Source: Acidobacteriota bacterium (GTDB taxonomy: Bacteria > Acidobacteriota > Thermoanaerobaculia > Multivoradales > JAHEKO01). Taken from it: a stretch of DNA of 42,232 bases. The notes beneath the pieces were generated by a model. It was not told the DNA's origin. It was given only the letters and a program-made list of their open reading frames with translations, and did not search any database. Below, piece after piece: positions 40,509 through 42,232 of the stretch; positions within the stretch are counted from its first letter, which is position 1, and each line of letters begins with the position of its first letter. Made by a program: the position numbers and the translations under genes. The DNA is taken from positions 1-42,232 of the forward strand of contig JADFQD010000012.1 in assembly GCA_022561975.1 (NCBI GenBank). Direction: 5' to 3'.

Positions 40509-42158
40509 ATGACCACAGCAAGCCTCGAGCGGATCAGCAAGATATTGAGCGACGTAGCCGCTCCGAGCACCTTCAGCGCCCAACGAACGCGGCCAGCGGA
40601 TGACCTACACCTCACGGTGGAGGGGCTCGGAGAGATCAGCTTTCCAATCTCATCCAAGCAAGCGGAACGGCTCTGCGAACTCGCTCGGCCGGCTCGTTAC
40701 GGTCACGGGGAGCGGACGCTTCTCGACCGCAGCGTCCGAGACACTTGGGAGATCCCCAAGAGCCGCGTAAAAATCCAACAGAGCCAGTGGAATCGGACAC
40801 TGCTGCCGGTGCTCGATCAACTGGCCGAGGATCTCGGGGTGAGCGCCGGCTGTCGGCTGCAAGCCGAGCTGCATTCCGTGCTCGTCTATGCTCCCGGCCA
40901 GTTCTTCCTGCCGCACCAGGACTCGGAGAAGACCGACAACATGGTCGGAACTCTTGTCGTGACGCTGCCGTCCGCCTTCAAGGGGGGAGCCATGGTGGTG
41001 GCGCATTTGGATGAGAAGGCCACCTACCGCGGCTCCAAGAAATTCCTTTCCTTCGTCGCCTTCTACGCCGATTGCCTACATGAAGTCCGACCGGTCAAGG
41101 AGGGCTACCGGATCGCTCTGACCTACAACCTGATGCTCGATGACAGCGGGGCCGCGCGGCCCTCAAAGGGTGCCAAGCCCGCCTCGGCGACGGTCGACGC
41201 TCTGGTCGAAGGCCTGCGAGAGCACTTCGAAACGCCGCTTCCTCCACGCTGGAAGTGGCGGAAGGACGAACCTCTCAGAGATCCGCCAAACCGGCTTGTG
41301 TACCTCCTCGATCATCAATATACGGAACGCGGGCTCGGCTGGCAGCACCTCAAGGGGAACGACGCCGCGCGCTCGGTGGCGCTCCAAGCGGCGGCCACAG
41401 GTTGCGGCTGCGAGGTCGTCTTGGCGCTGACGGAGATTCGTGAGGCCTGGTCCTGCATAGAGCCCGGCTGGGACAACCACCGATACGGGCGGCACCGCAG
41501 TTGGAGGCGCGACGAAGACGACGAGTGGCGCGACGATGATCCCCCAGACGACGACCCGGATGCCTACGAGCTTACCGACCTCATAGACCGGAGCATCATG
41601 TTGACTCGCTGGATCGACTCAGCAGCATCGAAGGCCGTGCCCATCGACACCAGCGTCAGTGACGAGGAAGTGTGCTCCACAATCCCATCTTCGGACCTCG
41701 AGGCCTATGCTTCGCAGTACGAGGGATACATGGGCAACTACGGCAATACCATGGACCGCTGGTATCGCCGCGCGGCGATTGTCCTTTGGCCGCTCCACCG
41801 TGCATTCGCCGTGCGCGCCGAGGCCTCCCCGGCCTGGGCTCTGGATGAGCTGAGGCGGCATCTGCGATCCGGGCAGCTGTCCGAGGCTCAGGATAAGACC
41901 ACGTCCCTGCTACCGATCTGGCCGCGCCTGGCCCCGCACGAGGGGCGCCGAGGCTTCTTCGATCAGGCCCTGCAGATCGCCCTGGGCCTGGAGGCAAAGG
42001 CGCTGGCGACATCTCTGCTCGAACCCTTCCGGGTGGAGGAGCTCACGCCTCGGCGAGCGCCGGACCTGGTAAAGCTGGCGAGTCGTTACGGCGAGGATTG
42101 GCTGCGGTCCCTGCTCTCGGCTTGGGCCCCGCGGAATAGGTGGCTGAGACTCCTCTAG
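40509..42158 (+). CDS. 2-oxoglutarate/Fe(II) dioxygenase (prolyl-4-hydroxylase-like) with C-terminal extension
   Basis: Iron ligands are His136 and Asp138 (LPHQDSEK) and His191 (DCLHEV), with the 2OG-binding Arg201 (GYRIALTYN), all in the expected jelly-roll order. The catalytic domain occupies roughly 40-210. A further 340 residues contain an acidic low-complexity stretch (DEDDEWRDDDPPDDDPDAY, about 335-355) and helical sequence without known family. It starts 73 bp after the STAND-like gene, preceded by AAGGG, and is likely co-transcribed. Homologues of this kind may be longer, so an early stop cannot be excluded. Substrate is unknown; a protein hydroxylase is inferred. Confidence 0.85.
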   Translation: MTTASLERISKILSDVAAPSTFSAQRTRPADDLHLTVEGLGEISFPISSKQAERLCELARPARYGHGERTLLDRSVRDTWEIPKSRVKIQQSQWNRTLLPVLDQLAEDLGVSAGCRLQAELHSVLVYAPGQFFLPHQDSEKTDNMVGTLVVTLPSAFKGGAMVVAHLDEKATYRGSKKFLSFVAFYADCLHEVRPVKEGYRIALTYNLMLDDSGAARPSKGAKPASATVDALVEGLREHFETPLPPRWKWRKDEPLRDPPNRLVYLLDHQYTERGLGWQHLKGNDAARSVALQAAATGCGCEVVLALTEIREAWSCIEPGWDNHRYGRHRSWRRDEDDEWRDDDPPDDDPDAYELTDLIDRSIMLTRWIDSAASKAVPIDTSVSDEEVCSTIPSSDLEAYASQYEGYMGNYGNTMDRWYRRAAIVLWPLHRAFAVRAEASPAWALDELRRHLRSGQLSEAQDKTTSLLPIWPRLAPHEGRRGFFDQALQIALGLEAKALATSLLEPFRVEELTPRRAPDLVKLASRYGEDWLRSLLSAWAPRNRWLRLL

Positions 42159-42161
42159 GCG

Positions 42162-42189
42162 GGGGAGGCTCAATGAAGAGCTCCTCCCC
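42162..42189. terminator. GC-rich hairpin after the oxygenase gene
   Basis: GGGGAGG-CTC pairs with GAG-CCTCCCC around AATGAA, with a 2-nt bulge, starting 4 bp after the stop. There is no T-run, but the position suits the end of the STAND-oxygenase transcript. Confidence 0.4.
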
Positions 42190-42232
42190 GGTGGTGGCAT
42201 GCTTAGGTTTACCGAAGTATCCACTGCCACAA

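Overview
The window is a GC-rich, densely packed bacterial chromosome segment with short intergenic gaps, many 4-nt stop/start overlaps and several GTG or TTG starts (anti-sigma factor, mutM, xseA, moaDE, holA, rlmH, rhomboid). ClpP/trigger factor, LapB-type, Exo VII, DksA, RskA-type anti-sigma and YgfZ genes point to a Gram-negative heterotroph. An Acidobacteriota-like lineage is plausible from the overall look, but this is inference; no rRNA or tRNA is present to test it. No CRISPR array or complete insertion sequence was found.

Layout. 1-3050: clpP (cut by the window edge), tig, and a zinc alcohol dehydrogenase ending in an AT-rich heptamer repeat. 3101-6853: secreted M20 peptidase, VapBC toxin-antitoxin, and two exported proteins of unknown function. 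6854-9927: an accessory patch downstream of udk, bounded by a 51-bp copy of the udk 3' end. It holds two near-identical long hairpins flanking a lower-GC CPBP (CAAX-type) membrane protease, an O-methyltransferase and a decayed IS91-type transposase. 9925-17098: udk, a HAD hydrolase, mutM, a spore-photoproduct-lyase-like protein that has lost its radical-SAM cysteines, a long holA, a LapA-LapB fusion, a DksA-type protein and rlmH. 17189-24318: alpha/beta hydrolase, phosphohexomutase, an ECF sigma/anti-sigma pair, LOG-like protein, thioesterase, tdk, an ErpA/IscA-type Fe-S carrier and ygfZ. 24400-30634: alpha/beta hydrolase, a cysteine-free rhodanese, and a leucine/isovalerate-type catabolic cluster (carboxylase beta subunit, HMG-CoA-lyase-like protein, enoyl-CoA hydratase, HAD phosphatase) with a small membrane protein resembling a histone fold. 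30778-36516: MoaD-MoaE fusion, HExxH peptidase, MoeB-rhodanese, zinc-ribbon rhomboid, xseB and xseA. 36531-42158: an unknown protein divergent from a 1069-residue STAND-like ATPase/TPR protein, followed by a 2OG-Fe(II) oxygenase.

How genes work together. The MCC-beta/HMG-lyase/crotonase block looks like the lower leucine pathway. MoaDE and MoeB-rhodanese together cover sulfur activation for molybdopterin. ErpA and YgfZ sit convergently and both serve Fe-S maturation. Sigma and anti-sigma form a translationally coupled switch.

Most unusual. Four proteins keep a recognisable enzyme fold but lack the catalytic residue(s): the SPL-like protein (three Cys lost), the alpha/beta hydrolase at 17189 (Ser to Gly), the rhodanese (no Cys at all) and the HMG-CoA-lyase-like protein (Cys to Ala). 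The last also carries a two-helix membrane tail and abuts the membrane histone-fold candidate. Several genes have an extended -10-like box so close to the start that leaderless mRNAs are likely.
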